Shown: one piece after another, positions 8,166 to 15,503 of the stretch | Layout: every line of letters starts with the position of its first letter | Numbering within the stretch: the first letter of the stretch is position 1 | From: Ruegeria_C sp041537925 | Lineage (GTDB): Bacteria; Pseudomonadota; Alphaproteobacteria; Rhodobacterales; Rhodobacteraceae | NCBI RefSeq assembly: GCF_041537925.1 | Contig: NZ_JBGOSH010000003.1 | Span: 496,001-560,000, forward strand | Reading direction: 5' to 3' | DNA: 64,000 bases | Position numbers and translations under genes: made by a program | The notes under the pieces: model-generated | Seen by the model: the letters and a program-made list of their open reading frames with translations, nothing else | Told to the model about the DNA's origin: nothing | Database searches by the model: none

Positions 8166-9101
8166 GTGACTTTCGGACCCGATCCCGTCCGTGGCCATGA
8201 TACCGGTTACGGGGGGCGCAGCTTTGTGCTGAACGGCAACCTGCTGGGCATGTCATCGATGATGATGTGGGCGGCAGGGTTTCCTGCGGCCGAGGTCCTG
8301 TTGCAGACATGGCCGCCGCTTACCCTGATCACCGCGCGCTTTGCGGTTGCAGTGTCGCTTATGATCGCGATCTGGCTCTGGCTGGACGGCCACCGGCAGG
8401 TTCTGGACGCCAATTGGATGCGCGCGTGCTGGGTCGGAGGCATCGGCTTTGGCGCCGGGACCTATCTGATGCTGCTGGCGCAATCTCTGACCGATCCGGT
8501 CACCGTCGCGCTGATCGCATCCTGCGCGCCACTGGTTGGCGCGGTGCTGGAGCTTTTTGCAAAGGCCAGGCGGATGAGCTGGCGATTTGCGCTGGGGGTT
8601 GCGGCGTCGATCACCGGCGGCGTGGTTGCGACCAGCGCGCTGGAGCCCAGCCAGATCGGGGTCGGTGCCGCATGTGCTGTGATTGCGACCATCCTTTTTA
8701 CCTGGGCTGGCATGGTGACCGCGCGCGATTTCCCGAATCTGTCCACCATCGGGCGTGGCACGATCACGCTTGCCGGGGGGTTGATCGCAATGTCGGTGAT
8801 CTGCCTGACCGGCTTTGCCCTTGGACATGACCTGATGCCGCTTGGACCTGTCGATACCGGCCAGATGGGCATGCTGCTGATCTATGCATGCCTTGCATTG
8901 GGGCTAAGCCAGGTGTTGTTCGTCGCCTCGATCAGCAATTTGGGTGTGACGGTGGCGTCCTTTCACATCAACACCGCGCCCTTCTACGTGATGATCCTCA
9001 TGGTGGTTCTGGGTGCCGGGTGGGACTGGTTGCAGGCACTGGGCGCGGGCATCGTGGCACTTGGGGTCGTTCTCGCGCAGGGCGGGCAGCGCCCCGCCTA
9101 G
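8166..9101 (+). CDS. EamA/DMT family transporter
   Basis: A 311-residue inner-membrane protein with about ten hydrophobic segments in two repeats, the layout of the drug/metabolite transporter superfamily with two EamA domains. Recognisable pieces are WAAGFPAAEVLL in helix 1, the ARFAVAV block after helix 2 (the conserved R of first EamA domain) and GLSQVLFVASISNLGVTVASFH in the second half. The substrate is unknown. The start given is a GTG at 8166; the first 24 residues are hydrophilic and precede NGNLLGMSSM, so a shorter product is possible. Its TAG overlaps the stop of the convergent small gene by four bases (CTAG). Confidence 0.85.
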   Translation: MTFGPDPVRGHDTGYGGRSFVLNGNLLGMSSMMMWAAGFPAAEVLLQTWPPLTLITARFAVAVSLMIAIWLWLDGHRQVLDANWMRACWVGGIGFGAGTYLMLLAQSLTDPVTVALIASCAPLVGAVLELFAKARRMSWRFALGVAASITGGVVATSALEPSQIGVGAACAVIATILFTWAGMVTARDFPNLSTIGRGTITLAGGLIAMSVICLTGFALGHDLMPLGPVDTGQMGMLLIYACLALGLSQVLFVASISNLGVTVASFHINTAPFYVMILMVVLGAGWDWLQALGAGIVALGVVLAQGGQRPA

Positions 9102-9409
9102 CCCCGGCCTTGTTTCAGCGCTTGCTTGGGCAGGGGCAAGCATCCCGGCAGGCCCGCAGGCAACACCAGTCGCGCCCCGGCCCGGTAGAGTCGCATCGCC
9201 GCGCGCGGGTCTTCTGCGGCAAGCGTCACCGTGACCGAACCTGCCGCAAGCACCGACATGTCCGCGTCCAACTGGTCCACGAACTCAGAAGACGGCAACA
9301 CCACGACATAGGCCGGGGCCGCATCTGTCATCAGGCTGACCGCAACCAGCGTCAGCAGCCACCCCAAAACGAGCAGTGGCAGGGCGAGCAGAACCTGCCT
9401 AATAGTCAT
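9098..9409 (-). CDS. small membrane-anchored protein, fourth gene of FAD oxidoreductase operon
   Basis: About 103 residues: an N-terminal membrane segment (VLLALPLLVLGWLLTLVAV) followed by a roughly 75-residue domain predicted outside the cytoplasm (PAYVVVLPSSEF, VLAAGSVTVTLAAEDP, RLYRAGARLVLPAGLPGCLP). I do not recognise a family. The ATG at 9407-9409 lies inside the end of the upstream 350-aa gene (11-base overlap), so expression is coupled to it; an in-frame ATG at 9433 is an alternative. Its dependence on the operon suggests that it serves the same envelope process as the exported FAD enzyme. Function unknown. Confidence 0.68.
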   Translation of the reverse strand: MTIRQVLLALPLLVLGWLLTLVAVSLMTDAAPAYVVVLPSSEFVDQLDADMSVLAAGSVTVTLAAEDPRAAMRLYRAGARLVLPAGLPGCLPLPKQALKQGRG

Positions 9410-10451
9410 GGATATGTTCCAGTTCGAGGCCATCGCTATTCAACTGCCGCAGCCGTTCGGCCAGATCCGTGACCTTTACCACAATCAGATGGCGGTAATC
9501 CCCGTAACCCTGCCGGGCAAAGCTGTAGAGCGCGTCGGAATGCTCGGTCTGTGACGATATCGCGGTGAGAAGGATATCGTCATTGCCGGCGATCTCGACG
9601 AAGTCGATGCCATCCCCCGCCATATCGACCAGAAGGGTGGTGAGCGCGCGATAGCGTGGCGTTTCGATGACAAAACCCTCGCTATGCCTTTCGACAAGCT
9701 CCACACCGTTGTAAGACGCAAGGCCAATCGGGTCGGTACCGCGCACCACCATGCGCAGGGTCAACTCATCCGCCCCGACCCCCTCGACAGCAGCAGCGAT
9801 CACATCCGCATAAGCCGCCTTTGCCGCGTATTCGAGGCCAAGCGCCGTCTTGCGTTCAGTGTCACGAAACCCCTGGCCCTGCACGGCGTCCAACGCCTCG
9901 GAATCCATGCGGAAATCCCATTTGTACCACGGAATCTGCTGCAGGAACCGGGCATACCCCGCCGCCTGCTGCGCCGATAGATCATCCGTTTCGGTCCTCA
10001 CGGACCCTCGGATCATCGTGGCCACGCGTCCGATGGTTTCCTCATACGCGGCCTTCATCATCAGTTCGAGCGTGAAGCTCGACCCGATCACATAGACCAT
10101 CTGTTTGGTCGACCCGTCGATGCCGCCATGCGCAGCGGATCGTTCGGACAGGTGACAGAGCGAGGACCAGAACGCTCCGATGCTGCGCAGATAGCCATAG
10201 TCGTGCGGATCACCGGTGCTGATCACCTTGCCGTAATCGTCATAGGCGTGAACGATGTGCCATTCCGGATAGGTCATGAACGTGCGCGATTCCGCCCGGT
10301 GGTGTTCAGGTGGCAGCAGCGCGGCATAGTCCTGGGCGATCGGATCGCCCTGACAGCGCACCTCGACATATATGACCGGTGCCACCAGCACGACGCCAAG
10401 CAGAGCAAGAACCAAGAACAGACGTCCAACCCAGCGCCAGAGAACCCTCAT
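9399..10451 (-). CDS. membrane-anchored periplasmic protein, third gene of FAD oxidoreductase operon
   Basis: A 350-residue protein with one N-terminal membrane segment (LFLVLALLGVVLVAPVIYV, about residues 11-29) followed by a large soluble domain that should face the periplasm. Distinctive blocks are TFMTYPEWHIVHAYDDYGKV and the SIGAFWSSLC block, which I have a sense of having seen in conserved hypothetical proteins beside FAD oxidoreductases but cannot name. The ATG at 10449-10451 overlaps the stop of the upstream 4-TM gene (ATGA). An upstream in-frame extension is hydrophilic and lies wholly within the previous gene, so it is rejected. No catalytic motif was recognised. Confidence 0.72.
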   Translation of the reverse strand: MRVLWRWVGRLFLVLALLGVVLVAPVIYVEVRCQGDPIAQDYAALLPPEHHRAESRTFMTYPEWHIVHAYDDYGKVISTGDPHDYGYLRSIGAFWSSLCHLSERSAAHGGIDGSTKQMVYVIGSSFTLELMMKAAYEETIGRVATMIRGSVRTETDDLSAQQAAGYARFLQQIPWYKWDFRMDSEALDAVQGQGFRDTERKTALGLEYAAKAAYADVIAAAVEGVGADELTLRMVVRGTDPIGLASYNGVELVERHSEGFVIETPRYRALTTLLVDMAGDGIDFVEIAGNDDILLTAISSQTEHSDALYSFARQGYGDYRHLIVVKVTDLAERLRQLNSDGLELEHIHDY

Positions 10452-10855
10452 GCGCGACGCTCGATGAAGAGCCCGGCATAAAGTCCGAAACCGCCAAGGG
10501 CCAGATGCGGTAGGTTCGCCAGAAAACGCCCAAGCGACAGATCCATGCCGAGCGAAGCGTTGGTGAAAATCCCCATATCCAGAAACCCGAACCCGGTGAA
10601 TATTCCGAATATACCGTCGCCCAGATAAGCCGCGCCAAACAGAACAAGGAACATCCGCGCCGCATTGCGCGACATCAAACCCGCAACAAGCGCCCACAGC
10701 GCCGAGGCCACGTGCAGCGCATCATCGTAGAAATCCAGCGCGAAGATACCAAAGGCCAACCCGTTCTCATCGGTCAGACCGGGAATGTAGTTGATCGAGG
10801 CCGCGATCATCAGCGCAACAAAATAGAAGATCGCGATTTTCTGGAGTTTGCTCAT
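10448..10855 (-). CDS. four-helix membrane protein, second gene of FAD oxidoreductase operon
   Basis: A 135-residue integral membrane protein with about four hydrophobic segments (IAIFYFVALMIAASI; DDALHVASALWALVAGLM; MFLVLFGAAYLGDGIFGIF; LALGGFGLYAGLFI). The His in DDALHVAS and in LPHLALG lie in or beside the helices, as in small quinone- or heme-associated membrane proteins such as the DoxX and DUF4383-like groups, but no family is confirmed. It starts at the ATG 10853-10855, which overlaps the stop of the FAD oxidoreductase gene (ATGA). The context suggests that it is a membrane electron acceptor or anchor for that enzyme; this is inference. Confidence 0.7.
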   Translation of the reverse strand: MSKLQKIAIFYFVALMIAASINYIPGLTDENGLAFGIFALDFYDDALHVASALWALVAGLMSRNAARMFLVLFGAAYLGDGIFGIFTGFGFLDMGIFTNASLGMDLSLGRFLANLPHLALGGFGLYAGLFIERRA

Positions 10856-12339
10856 AGCTTGCTCAGATACCTGTCCCAAAAGTTGTTCCGCAACACCAGA
10901 TCGGGGTCCAGTCTGCGCTTGTCCGCGGTGAATGCCGGGGCCTGCGGATATGCCGCAACCAGTTGATCGAGCCGCGCATGCGGGCGATATGGCAGATAAT
11001 AGCTGCCGCCGATGTCCACGATCCGGTCGATCAACGCCTCGGTCATCCGCGCCATGTCGGCCTCGGCCCGCTCGGTCAGTTCTTGAGAGAAAGACATGAC
11101 CGCCGCAATCCGTGGCACCGTCGCATAAGACAACGTGCTTTCGGTGTCAGTCGCCACATACCGCAGGGTTACGTTGAGGAATTCCTGGTACGAGGCCGGG
11201 ATCACCTCACGGCAGGCGATCAGGAAATCGTTGAACCGGTCGAAGCCCATGAAATACTCATGCAGTATATCGGTGCGGTCCGGGTTGCGGTCATCCAGCG
11301 TCACAACCGGTTCGTTCATCAGGCTGTTGCGGGTCACGTCGCCTGTGCTCAGGCTGGGGCCGATTGTTGTTTCATTCCACCAGCGGAAATCCTTCATCGG
11401 CTCGCTGCCAAGCTGGGCGCGGTAGATCCGGCTTGCCAGATGTGACATCCAACCCGAACCGGTAGCGGGTGGCAGGTCTTGCTGATCGTCGGCTTTGCGG
11501 TAGGTGACCAGCAGCGCCTCTTCAAAAAACACCGCGCGCTGCACGTTCAATCGACCATAGGCCATCATGACCTCGGGGTCTGCAAGCGCTGCCTCAAACG
11601 CCCTGCTGAATTCATCCGCAGGCATGACCTCATAAAGCGGATAGAGCCGCGCATTGCGCTCCATTTCGATATCCATGTCGACAATCGCACCGATCAGGCC
11701 ATAGCCGCCCATCGCATGGCCAAAGAGATCGGCGTTCTCGCTGCGCGAACAGGTGACAAGATCACCCGAAGGCAGGATCATCCTGAGCGAGCGGACCGTC
11801 GAACCCATCGGACCAAAGGGCACCGGCCAGCCATGGGCGTTCACGCTATAGGTCGCTGCCACCCCGAAATCGTTGTTCGATTGCATGACCTTGGGCGAAT
11901 AACCGATCGGATCGAGGGCTGCGATGACATCGGACCAGCGCGCGCCGGCATGGGCGCGGAACAGGCCCGCATTGACATCCGGTTCAATCTGGTTGTTCTC
12001 GAACGTGACCGCAATCCCGTCGCGTGGAATGGCCTGCCCCCCCATCGAGTGCCGCGCCGCGCCAACATTGAAGGCGCGCCCGTCCTGGCGCGCCATTCGC
12101 ATCTGGGTTCGGAGAGCCTGCACCAGCATGTCGCCGGGGTCTTCGCCGATGACGATATGCTTATGGATCGGGGTCGCCGACAGCCCGCTGGCATCGTTGA
12201 GCACACCCTCCCCCGAGGCAGGCACGATACGTTTCGCCCCGGCATAAACCGGCTGCTTTGCACCGAACCGCTCTGCCGCGACCCAGCCTGCCACACCGCC
12301 CGCGCCCACAAGGAACGCGCGTCGCGCAAACTTCTTCAT
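10852..12339 (-). CDS. Tat-exported FAD-binding oxidoreductase (VAO/PCMH type)
   Basis: A 495-residue flavoenzyme. The N-terminus MKKFARRAFLVGAGGVAGWVA has a twin-arginine pair followed by a hydrophobic stretch, so the folded enzyme should be exported by Tat. An FAD-binding type 4 (PCMH) domain follows: NVGAARHSMGGQ near residue 100 is the flavin pyrophosphate loop (compare GGGHSYGG in relatives), then GARWSDV, NDFGVAATYSVNAHG and the GSTVRSLRMILPSG strand. The C-terminal part lacks a motif I can tie to a substrate; aldonolactone oxidases, sterol reductases and DprE1 share the fold. The ATG at 12337-12339 has GGAGG just upstream. First gene of a four-gene coupled operon running to 9098. Confidence 0.85.
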   Translation of the reverse strand: MKKFARRAFLVGAGGVAGWVAAERFGAKQPVYAGAKRIVPASGEGVLNDASGLSATPIHKHIVIGEDPGDMLVQALRTQMRMARQDGRAFNVGAARHSMGGQAIPRDGIAVTFENNQIEPDVNAGLFRAHAGARWSDVIAALDPIGYSPKVMQSNNDFGVAATYSVNAHGWPVPFGPMGSTVRSLRMILPSGDLVTCSRSENADLFGHAMGGYGLIGAIVDMDIEMERNARLYPLYEVMPADEFSRAFEAALADPEVMMAYGRLNVQRAVFFEEALLVTYRKADDQQDLPPATGSGWMSHLASRIYRAQLGSEPMKDFRWWNETTIGPSLSTGDVTRNSLMNEPVVTLDDRNPDRTDILHEYFMGFDRFNDFLIACREVIPASYQEFLNVTLRYVATDTESTLSYATVPRIAAVMSFSQELTERAEADMARMTEALIDRIVDIGGSYYLPYRPHARLDQLVAAYPQAPAFTADKRRLDPDLVLRNNFWDRYLSKL

Positions 12340-12766
12340 CGAACCTCCGCCTTGCAATCGCAACCGACAACCCGGACCGAAGAAACGTCTGTTTCGATCA
12401 CAGCCCTATCATATCCGACAATATGCGCCGACCGGACAAGAGCGCTAGGTCATGAATTCCACCGCTCTGACACAAGAGCGCCGACCTGGCAGAGCCTTCT
12501 CTTGAACCCCGCCTAGTCTTTCCTAGTGTCGCCCAAGGCCAGCTTTGAGCCCAAAGCAGACGCGCATCTATCTAGGCGCTTCAACCAATCAATCGAGGCA
12601 GGTTACTAGAGGCGAAGCACCTATTCGATCCGGTAGGCGACCACCGTGTTGTTGCGCATCATCGGCACTATCAGCAGGGATTGGTGGGGAAGGCACCATA
12701 AGCTTAAGTTCTTCGGGCCAGCGAGTTCCACCAACTTTGGGATTAGGCTGCTGAGGCCTGTGCAAT
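12340..12766. other. intergenic, upstream of FAD operon and transposase debris
   Basis: About 430 bases without a convincing gene. The first 100 bases should hold the promoter of the FAD oxidoreductase operon; none was recognised with confidence. From about 12540 onward the sequence is less GC-rich, with short frames on both strands but no family I can name. It probably belongs to the mobile-element debris that starts at 12767. Confidence 0.5.
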
Positions 12767-13039
12767 TTACTGCCAGGTTTGCGCAGCAAGAGACTGCATT
12801 TCCCGAAAGTCGGCTGATGTCATTTCGTGGCGGGGCAGCTGGAACAGGTTGGCTACCGGGTCGTGGATGAGTACGAAGCGTTGCAGGCGCCTTGCTGACT
12901 TGAACCGCTTCACCACCTTCTTTCGTTGTCGCGTTGGCTGGTAGGAATTCTCAGCCGGGTTGTTCAAGCAGTTATGCGATCGATGCTCGACGCTCGGCAT
13001 GGTCTTCCGCTTCGCCGCCCCGTACGAGCGCAATTTGTC
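12767..13039 (-). pseudogene. IS6-type (DDE) transposase, C-terminal fragment
   Basis: The frame reads RDKLRSYGAAKRKTMPSVEH, then the HRSHNCLNNPAENSYQPTRQ block, KRFKSARRLQRFV and IHDPVANLFQLPRH before a stop. These are the last 90 residues or so of IS6/IS240-type transposases, including the conserved DKLRSYGAAKR block that carries the second catalytic Asp and the NRAENSHQPTRRRE block with the catalytic Glu (here NPAENSYQPTRQRK). The N-terminal helix-turn-helix and the first catalytic Asp are missing, and different transposase sequence begins immediately upstream. It cannot be active; no matching terminal repeats were found. Confidence 0.78.
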
Positions 13040-13085
13040 CCTTGCCCGACAGTGCATCGCGCAGCACTGTCACGAGAGGGAGCGA

Positions 13086-13197
13086 TCAAGACATGCGGGA
13101 CAGCTTCTTGTGAAACACAACCGAGCCATCTTCAGCGGCACCGTGCAAATGAAAAACCCTCTTGAACAACCTCTCAGTGATCGACCCCGATCAATGT
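13086..13197 (-). pseudogene. IS110-type transposase, N-terminal fragment
   Basis: Read on the minus strand, one frame gives TLIGVDH and then, after a frameshift, KRVFHLHGAAEDGSVVFHKK followed by LSRMS and a stop. This matches the start of IS110-family transposases, where an IGVDLAK block with the first catalytic Asp of the RuvC-like fold is followed by VFQLHG and a short strand. Only about 35 residues remain and the frame is broken by an insertion and a stop, so it is dead. It abuts the IS6-type fragment, which shows two successive insertions or deletions at this place. Confidence 0.55.
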
Positions 13198-13200
13198 AAA

Positions 13201-13433
13201 ATCGCCCGTGGATACGCTTCTCATTGCTTGGTGATACTTCACCACTCTGGCACAAAACGATGCCGTTGAGTGGGGGTACCCATGCTATCACGGTCGTTCG
13301 CAGTGGCCTTCCGGCATCTATCGATATGCAAATGGGCGTTGTCTGAACGTTGGACGAAGAATCAACACAAGCACAACGGACAGGAGCCGCGCGCACCCCT
13401 AGACTGATGACGCGCATATTTTATCGCAACGGC
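13201..13433. other. intergenic, no gene seen
   Basis: Between the transposase fragments and the RTX gene leader nothing coding could be supported on either strand; the one longer minus-strand frame (13070-13417) has no recognisable blocks and runs through the IS110 fragment in the wrong frame. The promoter of the RTX gene is presumably in its last 100 bases. Confidence 0.4.
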
Positions 13434-13452
13434 CAAGCGGCATAACCGCTTG
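13434..13452 (+). promoter_or_regulatory. hairpin in leader of RTX gene
   Basis: CAAGCGG-CATAA-CCGCTTG forms a perfect 7-bp stem with a 5-base loop, ending 40 bases upstream of the RTX gene ATG. With no T-tract after it, a leader structure or operator is more likely than a terminator. Confidence 0.4.
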
Positions 13453-13492
13453 AGACCACGTTTCAACTTTCAATATTTCATTGGAGAACCAG

Positions 13493-15208
13493 ATGATTAT
13501 CAACGGAAGCCCGATTGCAGACATCCTAAACGGCAGCGAATTCGCAGACCGAATTCGCGGATTGTCCGGAAATGACACGATACGAGCAGACGATGGCAGC
13601 GATACTGTGTACGGCGGCTCGGGCAGCGATGTGATTTTTGGTCAGCGCGGACATGACGTGATTTATGGCGACCAGATCGGACCAAGTGGTCCGGTTGGTC
13701 CTGGCGGATTTGAACAGGCGTTTCGGCCTGCGGGGGCATCCGCTGGGCCAATTGCGATGTCGGCTTCAACTGCCTTTTTGCCACCGGTCATCGGAATACT
13801 GACCTACAACGACCGCCTGTCAGGCGGGTATGGGAACGATAAGCTCTTTGGTGAAGTGGGCAATGACACGCTTTATGGCGGCAGGGGAGCAGACACTCTT
13901 GTCGGCGGATCGGGCAATGACCGGCTTCAGGGCGGTGTCGGCAACGATAACATGAGCGGCGTGAACGGCAACGACACTCTGTTGGGTGAAGGTGGCAAGG
14001 ACCTCATGGATGGCGGATCAGGAGATGATGTCCTGCGCGGAGGTCGCGGTAACGACAATATGCGCGGCGGGATAGGCAACGGTCGGGATCTTCTGAACGG
14101 TGGCTCCGGCAGCGATTACATGGACGCGGGCGGCGGCAATGACACGCTAAACGGGGGTAGTGGAAACGACCGCATGTTGGGTGGGTCAGGAAATGACCGG
14201 ATGAGCGGCGGCTGGGGTCACGATCGGATGGACGGCGGCACTGGCCATGACACCATGGACGGCGGCCGAGGCAACGACATCATCCGGGGTCGCAGTGGCA
14301 ATGATGAGATCAATGGCGGAGCCAACAATGACCAGCTCTATGGTGACAACGGCAATGATACGCTGGAGGGTGGCTCAGGAAATGACATGCTGCGCGGTGC
14401 CTCAGGAGACGACGAACTGAGTGGGGGCTCCGGTGAAGATACCCTGCGTGGTGGATCCGGTGAAGATACGCTGAGCGGCGGTGATGGAGACGACACGCTG
14501 GAAGGTGGTGCTGAGGCGGACATTCTTAACGGGGATGCCGGTGATGATTTTCTGAGGGGCCAGTATGGTACAGATGAACTGTTTGGCGGCACCGGTCGGG
14601 ACGTCATCAATGGTGGCGCCGATAATGACCTGATCGAAGGCGGCAATGACAATGATGTCCTCTATGGTGCGGGCGGCAGTGACACCGTACGCGGCGGCGG
14701 TGGCGACGACGACATCTATGGATTTGCCCCATTCGACGTGGTCCAGCAGGAAGGTGTTGCGCAATCCGGGATCGAAGCCGGATCACGAAATCATCTTGAA
14801 GGCGGCAGAGGCGACGACGAGCTGTTTGGCGGAGATGGTGCGGACGACATGTTCATTTTCCGTATCGACGATGATCTTTTTGCCATTGAGGATGCTGGCT
14901 TTGGCCATGATACCATCCACCAGTTTGGACCGGGTGACCAGATTGCGTTGATCGGCTTTGACTCCGGCAATTTCGCAATGACTTTCAATTCGATGGACAG
15001 CGACGGTGACGGGTTTCTGGACGATGACGACATCGGCATCTCGGTCGATAACGGGGACACCGTCATTGACTTTCTCGGCACCCAAAATCCGGATCAGCCG
15101 ATCCTGACGCAATCGATCATTGATCAGATTCCATTCGGGACGGACTTCGTGATCACCGTCGAGGACCAGACCGCACTGACCGACAGCGATTTTGTTTTCT
15201 TGCTTTGA
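13493..15208 (+). CDS. RTX calcium-binding repeat protein, 571 aa
   Basis: A secreted protein made almost wholly of RTX nonapeptides (GGxGxDxLx). Repeats begin within the first 30 residues (LSGNDTIRADDGSDTVYGGS), are interrupted by a Pro/Gly/Ala-rich spacer (about residues 60-105), and run on to about residue 420 as a calcium-bound beta-roll. The remainder has the usual type I secretion tail with DDMFIFRIDDD, GFGHDTIHQFGPGDQI and a hydrophobic end (SDFVFLL). There is no N-terminal signal peptide, consistent with type I export, but no transporter genes are nearby. The ATG at 13493 has GGAG 7 bases upstream; a TTG at 13481 precedes that site and is rejected. No catalytic domain is visible. Confidence 0.9.
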   Translation: MIINGSPIADILNGSEFADRIRGLSGNDTIRADDGSDTVYGGSGSDVIFGQRGHDVIYGDQIGPSGPVGPGGFEQAFRPAGASAGPIAMSASTAFLPPVIGILTYNDRLSGGYGNDKLFGEVGNDTLYGGRGADTLVGGSGNDRLQGGVGNDNMSGVNGNDTLLGEGGKDLMDGGSGDDVLRGGRGNDNMRGGIGNGRDLLNGGSGSDYMDAGGGNDTLNGGSGNDRMLGGSGNDRMSGGWGHDRMDGGTGHDTMDGGRGNDIIRGRSGNDEINGGANNDQLYGDNGNDTLEGGSGNDMLRGASGDDELSGGSGEDTLRGGSGEDTLSGGDGDDTLEGGAEADILNGDAGDDFLRGQYGTDELFGGTGRDVINGGADNDLIEGGNDNDVLYGAGGSDTVRGGGGDDDIYGFAPFDVVQQEGVAQSGIEAGSRNHLEGGRGDDELFGGDGADDMFIFRIDDDLFAIEDAGFGHDTIHQFGPGDQIALIGFDSGNFAMTFNSMDSDGDGFLDDDDIGISVDNGDTVIDFLGTQNPDQPILTQSIIDQIPFGTDFVITVEDQTALTDSDFVFLL

Positions 15209-15228
15209 ACTCGGCGCAAAGATCGATA

Positions 15229-15259
15229 CGCCCGCGGTCCGAATGGTTCGCGGGCGTTT
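15229..15259 (+). terminator. rho-independent terminator of RTX gene
   Basis: CGCCCGCG pairs with CGCGGGCG (8 bp, 12-base loop) 20 bases after the RTX stop codon and is followed by TTT. Confidence 0.7.
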
Positions 15260-15503
15260 CGATGTTCTTGATGGCTTGGCGATATTTGAACCGGCAGATC
15301 AACGGGTCTGTCGATAGCTTGAAACACTACCGCCCTGGCTCCAGCGTCGCGGTGGACACAATCCAATCGAAGCAAGATCAAAACCCGAACAAAGCTGGTT
15401 GAAAGCTGCGGGTTCTTCGCTGCGTAGGCCACTTGCGCCTAACATTTATCTGTAAAGGCAAGGTCTTTATTGCTAGGCTTGAAGAGAATATGGGAGTGCT
15501 ACA

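Noticed and set aside
12459..13260. Direct similarity of about 16 bases between 12461-12480 and 13241-13260 as transposon ends
   Set aside because: Only partly matching, wrong relative orientation for the ends of an IS6-type element, and no target duplication seen.
13070..13417. 115-residue minus-strand frame near the RTX gene
   Set aside because: The IS110-type fragment lies in another frame of the same stretch, so this frame is chance.
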